Positions 1 to 7,634 of a stretch of DNA of 64,000 nt are shown one piece after another. This DNA comes from Flavobacteriaceae bacterium. GTDB taxonomy: Bacteria > Bacteroidota > Bacteroidia > Flavobacteriales > Flavobacteriaceae. The stretch spans positions 496,001 to 560,000 of the forward strand of contig JAGYIX010000003.1 of the NCBI GenBank assembly GCA_018402205.1, given 5' to 3'. Within the stretch, counting starts at the first letter, position 1. Each line of letters opens with the position of its first letter. The notes under the pieces were generated by a model. The model was not told the DNA's origin. It searched no databases and worked only from the letters and a program-made list of their open reading frames with translations. The position numbers were made by a program, and so were the translations under genes.

Positions 1-226
1 TCCCGACTACGATTTTTTGCATCGCATTGGAGTTGCCATAGACCAAGATGCCAATAAAACTCCGATTTGCGATGAGCATACCCTTGAATCATCCGTTTCT
101 GGACTATACCTGGCCGGAGTCGTCTTAGGCGGATTAAAAACCAACCTGTGGTACATAGAAAATTCTCGTGAACACGCAGAACGCATTTGTGATCATATCG
201 AAAAGCAGAAAGAAGCATACGCATAA
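1..226 (+). CDS. C-terminal end of a YpdA-like flavin disulfide reductase (partial)
   Basis: Only the last 74 codons lie in the window; the frame is open to base 1, so the TTG at 17 in the ORF track is not the start. The tail carries the FAD-contacting segment 'GLYLAGVVLGG' followed by 'WYIENSREHA', which is typical of YpdA-type putative bacillithiol-disulfide reductases. Members of that family are FAD/NADPH oxidoreductases in the cytoplasm. The N-terminal dinucleotide-binding motifs are outside the window, so the assignment rests on this tail alone. A related thioredoxin-reductase-like protein is possible. yqeY follows 32 bp downstream on the same strand. Confidence 0.7.
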   Translation, partial: PDYDFLHRIGVAIDQDANKTPICDEHTLESSVSGLYLAGVVLGGLKTNLWYIENSREHAERICDHIEKQKEAYA

Positions 227-258
227 ATACTACCTTTAACCTCAACATTAGATACACT

Positions 259-705
259 ATGAGTTTACAAGAACAGGTGATGGACGCCATGAAAATGGCT
301 ATGAAAGCCAAAGACACCGTTGCCCTAGAGTCTCTGAGAGCGATCAAATCGGCCCTTCTTCTTCAGCAATCGGAAGACAGATCATCAGCTATGACCAAAC
401 AAGATGAAATCAAGCTACTTCAAAAACTGGTAAAACAGCGCAAAGACAGTGCGAGCATATACACAGAACAAGGTAGGCAAGACCTCGCCGACCCAGAATT
501 AGCTCAGGTCGCCGTAATCGAAACCTTCTTGCCCGAGCCCATTAGCGAAGACGCCCTTAGCAAACTGATCGCCGATTGCATAACTGAAACAGCTGCATCG
601 GGCATGAAAGATATGGGTAAGGTAGTTGCCTTAGTAAACGATCGAGCCGCTGGCCGCGCAGAAGGAAAGCTTATCGCCCAGCTAGTAAAAGCATCCCTTT
701 CTTAG
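259..705 (+). CDS. GatB/YqeY domain protein
   Basis: 148 residues, the usual size of stand-alone YqeY proteins. The N-terminus is a helical 'MDAMKMAMKAKD...LRAIKSALL' segment. The C-terminal half carries the family pattern 'MGKVVALV' then 'GRAEGKLIAQLVKASL'. The domain resembles the tRNA-binding tail of GatB of the Glu/Asp-tRNA amidotransferase, but free-standing YqeY has no firmly established function. The ATG at 259 is in the expected position, 32 bp after the preceding gene, so the two may be co-transcribed. From memory, Flavobacteriales often place yqeY directly after ftsZ on the same strand; here a tRNA, repeats and a receptor gene lie between them. Confidence 0.85.
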   Translation: MSLQEQVMDAMKMAMKAKDTVALESLRAIKSALLLQQSEDRSSAMTKQDEIKLLQKLVKQRKDSASIYTEQGRQDLADPELAQVAVIETFLPEPISEDALSKLIADCITETAASGMKDMGKVVALVNDRAAGRAEGKLIAQLVKASLS

Positions 706-768
706 AGATTTTGGTCACTTTACACAAAGTAGCCTCGATTTTTTTCACACTTATCTCTATCGTTGGTT

Positions 769-776
769 TAATTTTG
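769..776 (+). promoter_or_regulatory. Bacteroidetes -7 element TAATTTTG ahead of tRNA-Arg
   Basis: An exact match to the Bacteroidetes primary-sigma -7 consensus TAnnTTTG lies 16 bp before the tRNA 5' end. This gives a plausible start of transcription about 8-10 nt ahead of the mature tRNA. No convincing -33 TTTG at 17-23 bp spacing is visible. Confidence 0.55.
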
Positions 777-791
777 CAGCGATAACAAAAA

Positions 792-865
792 GGCCGCGTA
801 GTTCAACTGGATAGAATATCAGATTTCGGCTCTGAGGGTTGGGGGTTCGAATCCTCCCGCGGTCA
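792..865 (+). tRNA. tRNA-Arg (anticodon TCG)
   Basis: A full cloverleaf can be folded by hand. The 7-bp acceptor GGCCGCG pairs with CGCGGTC (one G-U). The D stem is GTTC/GAAT. The anticodon stem TCAGA/TCTGA encloses the loop TTTCGGC, giving anticodon TCG. The T arm is GGGGG-TTCGAAT-CCTCC and the discriminator base is A. The CCA end is not encoded. A strong terminator follows 19 bp downstream, so it is probably a single-tRNA transcript. Confidence 0.95.
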
Positions 866-884
866 CTTAAGGATCAAAAAAATG

Positions 885-910
885 CGGGCACCAATGGGTG
901 CCCGTTTTTT
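885..910 (+). terminator. Rho-independent terminator after tRNA-Arg
   Basis: Stem CGGGCACC / GGTGCCCG (8 perfect base pairs) with a 4-nt AATG loop, followed by a run of six T. It is well placed to end the tRNA transcript. Confidence 0.85.
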
Positions 911-963
911 ATGTGCGATAGCCGTCACAATCTTGCTTGTGTAAGGGCAGAGCGCAAAAAACA

Positions 964-991
964 GTGGCTGCGTGAGCAGTCGCATTTTTTT
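964..991 (+). terminator. Second terminator-like hairpin downstream of tRNA-Arg
   Basis: Stem GGCTGC / GCAGTC (6 bp, one G-U) around a GTGA loop, followed after CGCA by seven T. It is weaker than the preceding terminator and may be a back-up. Two terminators in this stretch argue against the ORF-track entry at 839-1048 being a gene. Confidence 0.5.
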
Positions 992-1002
992 GATTTAGAC
1001 TA

Positions 1003-1139
1003 CGGAGCGCCAGAGGATCAGGGCGACGCCTTTAGGGCGGCGCACTAATCCGAAACGTGGGAGGTTGAAAACCGGAGCGCCAGAGGATCAGGGCGACGCC
1101 ATTAGGGCGGCGCACTAATCCGAAAACGTGGGAGGTTGA
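1003..1139 (+). repeat. Two tandem copies of a 66/67-bp hairpin-containing repeat
   Basis: Copy 1 covers 1003-1068 and copy 2 covers 1073-1139. They differ by one substitution in a hairpin loop (TTTAG versus ATTAG) and one inserted A in an A-run, so they are about 97% identical. Each copy can form a GC-rich stem, GCGACGCC / GGCGGCGC, with one A-G mismatch. Each ends in GTGGGAGGTTGA, which resembles the start of a tRNA T arm (GGGAGGTTCGA). No coding role is seen. The gene-free stretch 866-1156 consists of the two terminators, this repeat and the promoter of the next gene. Confidence 0.85.
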
Positions 1140-1140
1140 T

Positions 1141-1148
1141 TATCTTTG
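1141..1148 (+). promoter_or_regulatory. -7 element TATCTTTG ahead of the TonB-dependent receptor
   Basis: Exact TAnnTTTG match, starting 1 bp after the second repeat copy ends. It is only 8 bp before the ATG at 1157, so a transcript from it would be nearly leaderless. No -33 TTTG is seen at normal spacing. Confidence 0.45.
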
Positions 1149-1156
1149 TGACAGCT

Positions 1157-3514
1157 ATGAAATCAATACACCTAAACTCACGCCTAACCACCCTGCTCCT
1201 GCTCGTGGGCACCCTATGGCTAAATGCACAAAATTCAGGCTATCTAAGAGGTAGAGTAGTAGACGAATTAGGCTATCCGATCAGTGGGGTATCCGTATTC
1301 ATCGAAGGCTCCCAAATAGGGGCTCAAACCGATCTAGACGGCTACTACACTATAGAGCCGCTAACACCGGGGTCGTACAATCTAACCGCCTCAGCACTGG
1401 GCTACCAGGCCCAAACGCTCTTTAATGTGCTGGTAAAATCCAAAGGAACACAGAGCTATAACTTCACGCTACTCGAAAGAGTTGAGGCACTTGAAGGGGT
1501 AGTGCTTGACCTACAGAACCGTATCTCAAGGCCCAAAGAAACTCCACTTTCGACCCAAACACTTTCGGCAGTCGAACTAGCCACCTACCCCGGAGGCAAT
1601 AACGATGTGGTGCAGGTCGCCCAGACCCTACCGGGTGTATCGCCTTCAGTCGGAGGATTCAGAAACGACCTGATCATCCGCGGAGGAGGGCCGAATGAAA
1701 ACGTGTATTACCTTGACGGGGTAGAAATACCCAACATCAATCACTTTAGCACTCAAGGGAGCGCTGGAGGCCCTGTGGGTATGATCAACGTTTCGTTTAT
1801 AGAAAGCGTCACCCTCTCTGCATCGGGTTTTGGAGCGCAGTACGACAATCCGCTATCCGGAGTGCTCCAATTCAATCAGCGCAAAGGCAGCCGTACCGAA
1901 TGGAATCGCAATATCCGCGTGAGTGCTAGTGAAACAGCCTTAACCTTTGACGGGCCTATTCAAATTAATGACAAGAGCGAGACCACCTTTATTGGCTCGG
2001 TGCGCAGAAGTTATCTTCAGTTTTTATTCGAACTCATTGGCCTTCCGTTTAGGCCTAGTTATTGGGACTATCAGTACAAAATCGACCACAAGATCGATGA
2101 ACGCAACACCCTTGCCTTAATTGGCATTGGGGCCATTGACGATTTCACCGTAGAAGCTCCGCAGACATTCGATGCCGAGCGGCAGGCGCAGCTTGAGCAG
2201 GCACCCTTTATCGATCAAAACTCTCATGTGATTGGTCTGAGTTGGAAGCATTTGTTTAAAGAAAAGCCCGGTGTATTGCAACTAACGCTTAGCCATAACC
2301 GTTTAAATAACAGATTTACCCGATATCTTGATGCCGAAAACCAAGAAGGTATACTTTTCTTAAATGATGCCCTTGAGGCAGAAACCAAGTTTCGCCTGCA
2401 TCATACGCAATTCATTGGTAATTTAAGGTGGTTTAGCGGGCTAAACCTGCAGCATTCAGCTTATGAAAACAATACACAGATAACCGCCATCAATGCTGTT
2501 TACAACACCCAGCTCGACTTTCTTAAATACGGAGCATTTACCAACTTCTCTACCACCATCAACGACAAACTAGAGCTCTCTGCTGGGCTGCGCCTAGATG
2601 CCGATAGTTTTACCGGCAATGGATTGTTTAGGCAGTTTTCTCCAAGAGCATCGATAAGCTACGCCTTAAGTTCGCAGGTAAAACTAAGCAGTAGCTTGGG
2701 TAGGTATTTTAAAATTCTACCCTACACCACTCTTGGATTTCAAGAAAATGGCATTTTCATAAATGCAGAAAATGCCTACACTCAGGCCAATCACTATGTG
2801 GTAGGTATGCAGTACTACAAAACCCCTTCTACCCTATTTTCTGTGGAGGCCTTTTTAAAACAATATTCAGATTATCCTGTTTCGGTCATTGATCAAGTTT
2901 CTTTGGCCAACAAGGGGGCCGGATTTGAAGTTCTTGGCAATGAGGCCGTTTCAAGCAATGGAAGGGGTAGATCTTATGGCTTAGAATTTTTGTACCAACA
3001 AAAACTAACGAATCGATTTTACGGCATTTTCTCCTACACCTTTTTTTACAGCCAATTCTCAGGATTAAATACAGATCAATATCTAAGATCTGTTTGGGAC
3101 AGCAGACATCTTAGCTCTTTTACTGGCGGATATAAGCTAGGACGCAATTGGGAGGTAAGTTCTCGTTTTAGACTAAGCGGTCGAACCCCTTTTGCTCCGG
3201 TAAACCAAGCAGCCACTCTAGAACGCTATCCCGAAATTGTACTCGATTACCAGCAAATTGGTTCATTAGATAACGAATTAGGGGTATTCAACCAGCTCGA
3301 CTTGCGCATAGATAAAAAATGGAACTTTAAGTCAAGTAGTTTCAACCTCTTCTTTGAGATTCAAAACCTATTATCTAGCCAAATTCCAACTCCTCCAGAC
3401 TATGCATTAGCTAGAGATTCTAGCGGATCATTGCTTCAACCTTTATCTTTAACTGCTTTAGAGCAGTCACAAGGACAATTTATTCCAAGTATCGGTCTAG
3501 TTTTTGACTTTTAA
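1157..3514 (+). CDS. TonB-dependent outer-membrane receptor with carboxypeptidase-regulatory-like domain
   Basis: 785 residues from the ATG at 1157; the earlier in-frame start of the ORF track would put seven residues in front of an evident signal peptide (hydrophobic core 'LLLLVGTLWLNA', cleavage near residue 24). Residues ~27-110 form a CarboxypepD_reg-like Ig-type domain ('LRGRVVDELGYPISGVSVF'). The plug lies at ~125-230 ('IIRGGGPNENVYYLDGVEIPN'). A beta-barrel follows to the terminal Phe ('SIGLVFDF'). Such receptors import siderophores, vitamins, peptides or glycans using TonB-ExbBD energy; the substrate cannot be read from the sequence. No SusD-like partner, regulator or TonB gene is adjacent. 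The gene ends convergently on ftsZ with a 4-bp overlap. Confidence 0.9.
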   Translation: MKSIHLNSRLTTLLLLVGTLWLNAQNSGYLRGRVVDELGYPISGVSVFIEGSQIGAQTDLDGYYTIEPLTPGSYNLTASALGYQAQTLFNVLVKSKGTQSYNFTLLERVEALEGVVLDLQNRISRPKETPLSTQTLSAVELATYPGGNNDVVQVAQTLPGVSPSVGGFRNDLIIRGGGPNENVYYLDGVEIPNINHFSTQGSAGGPVGMINVSFIESVTLSASGFGAQYDNPLSGVLQFNQRKGSRTEWNRNIRVSASETALTFDGPIQINDKSETTFIGSVRRSYLQFLFELIGLPFRPSYWDYQYKIDHKIDERNTLALIGIGAIDDFTVEAPQTFDAERQAQLEQAPFIDQNSHVIGLSWKHLFKEKPGVLQLTLSHNRLNNRFTRYLDAENQEGILFLNDALEAETKFRLHHTQFIGNLRWFSGLNLQHSAYENNTQITAINAVYNTQLDFLKYGAFTNFSTTINDKLELSAGLRLDADSFTGNGLFRQFSPRASISYALSSQVKLSSSLGRYFKILPYTTLGFQENGIFINAENAYTQANHYVVGMQYYKTPSTLFSVEAFLKQYSDYPVSVIDQVSLANKGAGFEVLGNEAVSSNGRGRSYGLEFLYQQKLTNRFYGIFSYTFFYSQFSGLNTDQYLRSVWDSRHLSSFTGGYKLGRNWEVSSRFRLSGRTPFAPVNQAATLERYPEIVLDYQQIGSLDNELGVFNQLDLRIDKKWNFKSSSFNLFFEIQNLLSSQIPTPPDYALARDSSGSLLQPLSLTALEQSQGQFIPSIGLVFDF

Positions 3515-5574
3515 TCGACGTTGTCGTGCAAAAAAGAGTTGTTTGAGCGTATCTGCTGATTTCCGTTACCATCATCGCTTAAAGTGGTTCTTGAAACCCT
3601 AGCATCTGCAGGTATTTCATCGAAAGATACCCCCGCACGCTTATATGCCGGAACGTTTTCAAAGTCTTCTATCTTGGCCGTTTTAGCATTGAATTGGTGA
3701 TTAAACTCTTTGAACACCTTTATGCGTTGCTCTTTGCGTGCAGCCAAAATTTCTTGGGTTTCACTAAGACTCATCTCGTAAGGACTGTTCTGAGTAGCGG
3801 CGGATGATAAAGCTTTACCGGGCTCTTGTAGCTCAGAAGATGGGGTAGCCGGCGCTTCAACTTCTTTTGTTTTCAATACCATGGCCTGCTCAAAATCAGT
3901 GTCAAAGTCTAGTTCGTAAGCACTTATCGTCTTAATTTTCATGGGTTGTGAAGCTTGCTCGTCTTTTGCAGACTCCACTGTTAACTCGTTATTGGAATCG
4001 TCTAAATCGAAAACAACCGTTGTTGCCTTTTCTTCAGATTCATCGTCTTCGACACTTACTACAAGGGGCAGCTCGAAAGCTAAATCTGCATAATCGCTCG
4101 CATCGGTCGATAACACCTCTTCAGCAATTACCTCTATATTTTTAAGCAGCTCAGTGGTATCGATTATAGTGAAATCTTCATATGGGTATAAATGATCCTC
4201 TTGCCCATGTATAGTCTCAAAATGCACCTCAACATCTCTTAAAGCTTCGATATCGACATCAGGCTGTTCTTGCTCAAAAATAGATAGATCAACCTCTAAT
4301 GACGATTCATTGACCTCTTCTAAGGCGTCATTATCGTAACCACTTACTTCTTCAAGATCAAAATCTAGAGTGTGAACAACACGCTCTGAAGTTTCAGTTT
4401 CATCGGTCTCTTGCTCTGAAATATCCGGCGAATAATTAGAGGTTTCAGGCGCATTAGCCACGGCTTCTTCTTTGACCTCTATCGCCCGAATATCTACAGT
4501 GGTGTCAAATCCTAAAGACGCAAGGGCAGGCGCTGGCTCTCCGTCTAAACTGTGAATGATACGCTGGGTTTCATGACTCACAATGTAATCTTGCTGGTCG
4601 AGATTAAATCCAGTGGCAATCACGGTCACTGAAATAGTATCTCCCAGACTGTGATCTTCACCTACACCCATGATGATATCCGCATTGTATCCGGCCTCTT
4701 GCTGAATAAAGTCGTTGATCTCTCCAATTTCATCGAGGGTGATTTCTTCGGTGCCTGAAACAATCAATAGCAGTACGTTTTTGGCTCCTTTAATTTTATT
4801 GTCGTTGAGTAAAGGGCTATCAAGTGCATTCGATATAGCTTTAAAAGCTCTATTCTCTCCAGACTCTCTAGCTGCACCCATTATAGCCGTACCGCTGTTA
4901 GAGAGCACCGTTTTGGCATCTCTTAAATCGATGTTTTGAAGGTAGTGATGAGTAATAACCTCGGCGATGCCTTTGGCTGCAGTGGCAAGCACCTCATCGG
5001 CTTTTCCAAAACCTGATTTAAATCCTAGGTTACCGTATATCTCTCTGAGCTTGTTATTGTTGATCACAATCAGTGAATCCACGCAGGCCCTAAGTCGATC
5101 AATACCCTTTTGAGCCTGAGCGTGGCGGGTATTTCCTTCGAACTTAAACGGAATAGTTACAATCCCCACGGTAAGAATCCCCAAGTCTTTAGACAGTCCG
5201 GCAATCACAGGAGCTGCTCCGGTACCGGTGCCTCCGCCCATGCCTGCTGTAATGAACACCATTTTGGTGTTGGTCTCTAAAAGCCCCTTAATCTCCTCTA
5301 GCGATTCTAGTGCTGCCTGTTCGCCTATTTCAGGGTTGGCGCCAGCCCCAAGACCTTCGGTAAGGGAAACTCCTAACTGAATTTTGTTAGGCACCGGACT
5401 ATTCTCTAAGGCTTGACGATCTGTATTACAGATTACGAAGTCTACGCCATTGATCCCTTCACGGTACATATGGTTGATGGCGTTACCACCACCGCCACCG
5501 ATACCGATGACTTTAATTACGTTACTCTTGTGTTTAGGAAGATCAAATGTGATGGATTCAAAGTCTTGACTCAT
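3511..5574 (-). CDS. ftsZ: Cell division protein FtsZ with long acidic C-terminal tail
   Basis: Tubulin-like GTPase that polymerises into the division ring. The nucleotide-binding loop 'GIGGGGGNAI' is at ~24-33 and the tubulin signature 'GGGTGTGAAPVIA' at ~113-125. The globular core ends around residue 335. The T7-loop region reads 'LDEIGEIND', the form I associate with Bacteroidetes, rather than the E. coli NxDxxD. The protein is 687 residues against ~380 in E. coli. The extra ~350 are Asp/Glu-rich, low complexity and probably disordered, ending in a short basic stretch and 'LHDNVD'. It is the last gene of the dcw cluster, 21 bp after ftsA. Confidence 0.97.
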   Translation of the reverse strand: MSQDFESITFDLPKHKSNVIKVIGIGGGGGNAINHMYREGINGVDFVICNTDRQALENSPVPNKIQLGVSLTEGLGAGANPEIGEQAALESLEEIKGLLETNTKMVFITAGMGGGTGTGAAPVIAGLSKDLGILTVGIVTIPFKFEGNTRHAQAQKGIDRLRACVDSLIVINNNKLREIYGNLGFKSGFGKADEVLATAAKGIAEVITHHYLQNIDLRDAKTVLSNSGTAIMGAARESGENRAFKAISNALDSPLLNDNKIKGAKNVLLLIVSGTEEITLDEIGEINDFIQQEAGYNADIIMGVGEDHSLGDTISVTVIATGFNLDQQDYIVSHETQRIIHSLDGEPAPALASLGFDTTVDIRAIEVKEEAVANAPETSNYSPDISEQETDETETSERVVHTLDFDLEEVSGYDNDALEEVNESSLEVDLSIFEQEQPDVDIEALRDVEVHFETIHGQEDHLYPYEDFTIIDTTELLKNIEVIAEEVLSTDASDYADLAFELPLVVSVEDDESEEKATTVVFDLDDSNNELTVESAKDEQASQPMKIKTISAYELDFDTDFEQAMVLKTKEVEAPATPSSELQEPGKALSSAATQNSPYEMSLSETQEILAARKEQRIKVFKEFNHQFNAKTAKIEDFENVPAYKRAGVSFDEIPADARVSRTTLSDDGNGNQQIRSNNSFLHDNVD

Positions 5575-5595
5575 AGTTGGAGATTTGTAATTGAT

Positions 5596-6909
5596 TTATT
5601 CTGATAGGTCGTCGATAACATTTTTTATCTGATTCATGGTTTTTCCGAAAAGTCCGCCAAGGCTCTTTTTCTCAGAAGGCTGTTCAGGGGGAGTTTGTGA
5701 CAGATCTGGTTCTACCACAGGTGGAGATTCTTTGTCTTTCATTTCCTGAATCTCAATAGCCTCCATCAACAATCCTACGGCTGTAGCGTATAGCGGGCTA
5801 GCGATTTCATCGCTTGAATCTCCTGCTAAGTGCTCATTGGGGTATCCTATTCGGGTATCCATACCCGTGATATATTCCACCACCTGCTTTAAATGCTTTA
5901 ATTGGCTTCCGCCCCCGGTAATTACGATTCCGGCGATGAGCTTTTTCTTTTGCTCGTCTTGGCCGTAGCGCTTTATTTCTGCAAATACCGCTTCTATAAT
6001 TTCTACCACTCGGGCGTGAATGATCTTCGATAAGGTTTTTAACGTAACCTCTTTTGGTTCTCTTCCTCTTAGTCCAGGAATAGACACTACCTCGTTATCT
6101 TTATTTTCACCGGGCCAAGCAGATCCAAACTTTACCTTCAGCAGTTCGGCTTGTTTTTCAATAATAGAACACCCCTCTTTAACGTCTTCTGTGATTATAT
6201 TTCCGCCAAATGGAATTACCGAAGTATGGCGAATGATTCCGTCTTTGAAGATGGCTAGGTCAGTGGTACCCCCACCAATATCGATAAGGGCAACCCCCGC
6301 CTCTTTTTCTTCCTGGCTTAAAACCGCTTTTGCAGAGGCAATAGGTTCAAGGCAAACATCGTCAACTCCTATGCTAGCACTCACAATACAGCGATGGATG
6401 TTTCGAATAGAAGCTACCTGACCAACCACTACGTGAAAATTGGCCTCTAGTCGACTTCCATACATTCCAATAGGTTCCTTGATTTCGGTTTGCGTATCTA
6501 CCTTGTACTCTTGTGGAAGCACATGCACAATCTCTTCACCCGGAAGCATCTGTAGCTTCTTCACCTGCAGCTGAAGCCGCCTTAAATCAGCCTCATTAAT
6601 CACCTCTTCGGCATTTTCTCTGGTGATGTAATCAGAATGTTGCAGCGAACGGATGTGTTGACCTGCAATTCCGGCCACCACAGAGGCAATTTTCAGTCCG
6701 GATATTCCTTCAGCTTCTTCAACGGCACGCTGAATAGATTGCACGGTCTGAGTGATATTATTCACTACGCCTCTATGCACCCCAAGACTCTTGGATTTGC
6801 CCATACCAAGCACCTCAACTTTGCCATACTCATTGAGGCGTCCAATGATCGCCACAATTTTGGTTGTTCCAATGTCTAACCCTACTGAATAGGTCGATAC
6901 TTCTTGCAT
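5596..6909 (-). CDS. ftsA: Cell division protein FtsA
   Basis: Actin-like ATPase that tethers FtsZ to the membrane. 437 residues from the ATG at 6909; the track's TTG at 6930 lies inside ftsQ and is not needed. Phosphate-1 motif 'VGLDIGTTK' sits at the N-terminus and phosphate-2 'IDIGGGTTDLAIF' in the middle. The C-terminus, after a Pro/Glu-rich linker, is an amphipathic helix 'GLFGKTMNQIKNVIDDL' that fits the membrane-targeting sequence of FtsA. It starts 5 bp after the ftsQ stop, so translation is probably coupled. Confidence 0.96.
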   Translation of the reverse strand: MQEVSTYSVGLDIGTTKIVAIIGRLNEYGKVEVLGMGKSKSLGVHRGVVNNITQTVQSIQRAVEEAEGISGLKIASVVAGIAGQHIRSLQHSDYITRENAEEVINEADLRRLQLQVKKLQMLPGEEIVHVLPQEYKVDTQTEIKEPIGMYGSRLEANFHVVVGQVASIRNIHRCIVSASIGVDDVCLEPIASAKAVLSQEEKEAGVALIDIGGGTTDLAIFKDGIIRHTSVIPFGGNIITEDVKEGCSIIEKQAELLKVKFGSAWPGENKDNEVVSIPGLRGREPKEVTLKTLSKIIHARVVEIIEAVFAEIKRYGQDEQKKKLIAGIVITGGGSQLKHLKQVVEYITGMDTRIGYPNEHLAGDSSDEIASPLYATAVGLLMEAIEIQEMKDKESPPVVEPDLSQTPPEQPSEKKSLGGLFGKTMNQIKNVIDDLSE

Positions 6910-6914
6910 AGCCC

Positions 6915-7634
6915 TTATATTTTTGTACAAACCACCTGACCGTCAAACGCTAAACTAATTTTGCGATAGCGTTCTAATAACACGTCTTTTTGCGCCTTTA
7001 TCATAAAGGCAGAATAATTATTCATTTTAGATTGTAGGCTCTTTAATTCTCCTAATTCGATTTCTAGTTGTTGCGAACTCAGCAGCAAATGATACCACGA
7101 ATCTCTTACCTCTACTAAGCCTATAATCTCTTCTCCGTATACCGGATGCGCCTTTAAAAATGCAACGGCATCACTCACTTCTCGAAAATGCTCTTCTCTT
7201 AAGTTTCCTCTAATGAGCGGCACCGAGGCTGTGTACGATGGTGACAGTGGCATTTTTTTTCCATTGGCATCTATATAAAACACCTCTTTACCAACCACTT
7301 TAGCCACTGGTTCTCGCTGAAAAATTTCAGCTACAAGCTTCCCTGAAATAGTGGAATACAACTGCGCATTAAAGACCATTTTATGGGCCCTTAACTGATT
7401 TTCGATCTCATTCAAAGCTATCCCATCTTTAAGGGTGGCAGTGGAGGATTTCATTTTTTGTATCAACAATTTATTAACCGTGTCGGCTGTTATAAATGGA
7501 GTTTCAGCAGGAAAAATAGCCACTACAATCTCTTGATAAGGCCTTCTACCAAAAGTGACCTGTGCCTTTATGTAACACAAAGTGCTCAAGATCAATAGAC
7601 TTACTAAAAACAATAATTTAAACCAGGCATTCAT
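6915..7634 (-). CDS. ftsQ: Cell division protein FtsQ
   Basis: 239 residues: a short cytoplasmic N-terminus, one membrane segment at ~7-24 ('LLFLVSLLILSTLCYI') and a periplasmic domain. It is poorly conserved in sequence and is recognised mainly by topology, size and its fixed place between murC and ftsA. FtsQ links early and late divisome proteins through FtsB/FtsL. The start overlaps the murC end by 17 bp. Confidence 0.88.
   Translation of the reverse strand: MNAWFKLLFLVSLLILSTLCYIKAQVTFGRRPYQEIVVAIFPAETPFITADTVNKLLIQKMKSSTATLKDGIALNEIENQLRAHKMVFNAQLYSTISGKLVAEIFQREPVAKVVGKEVFYIDANGKKMPLSPSYTASVPLIRGNLREEHFREVSDAVAFLKAHPVYGEEIIGLVEVRDSWYHLLLSSQQLEIELGELKSLQSKMNNYSAFMIKAQKDVLLERYRKISLAFDGQVVCTKI

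Noticed and set aside
839-1048. 69-codon ORF overlapping the tRNA-Arg 3' end
   Set aside because: It begins inside the tRNA and runs through two terminators and into the tandem repeat; no family resemblance. Such ORFs after tRNA genes are artefacts.
1003-1139. Tandem repeat as a CRISPR array
   Set aside because: Only two copies of ~66 bp with a 4-bp gap and no spacers; no cas genes nearby.
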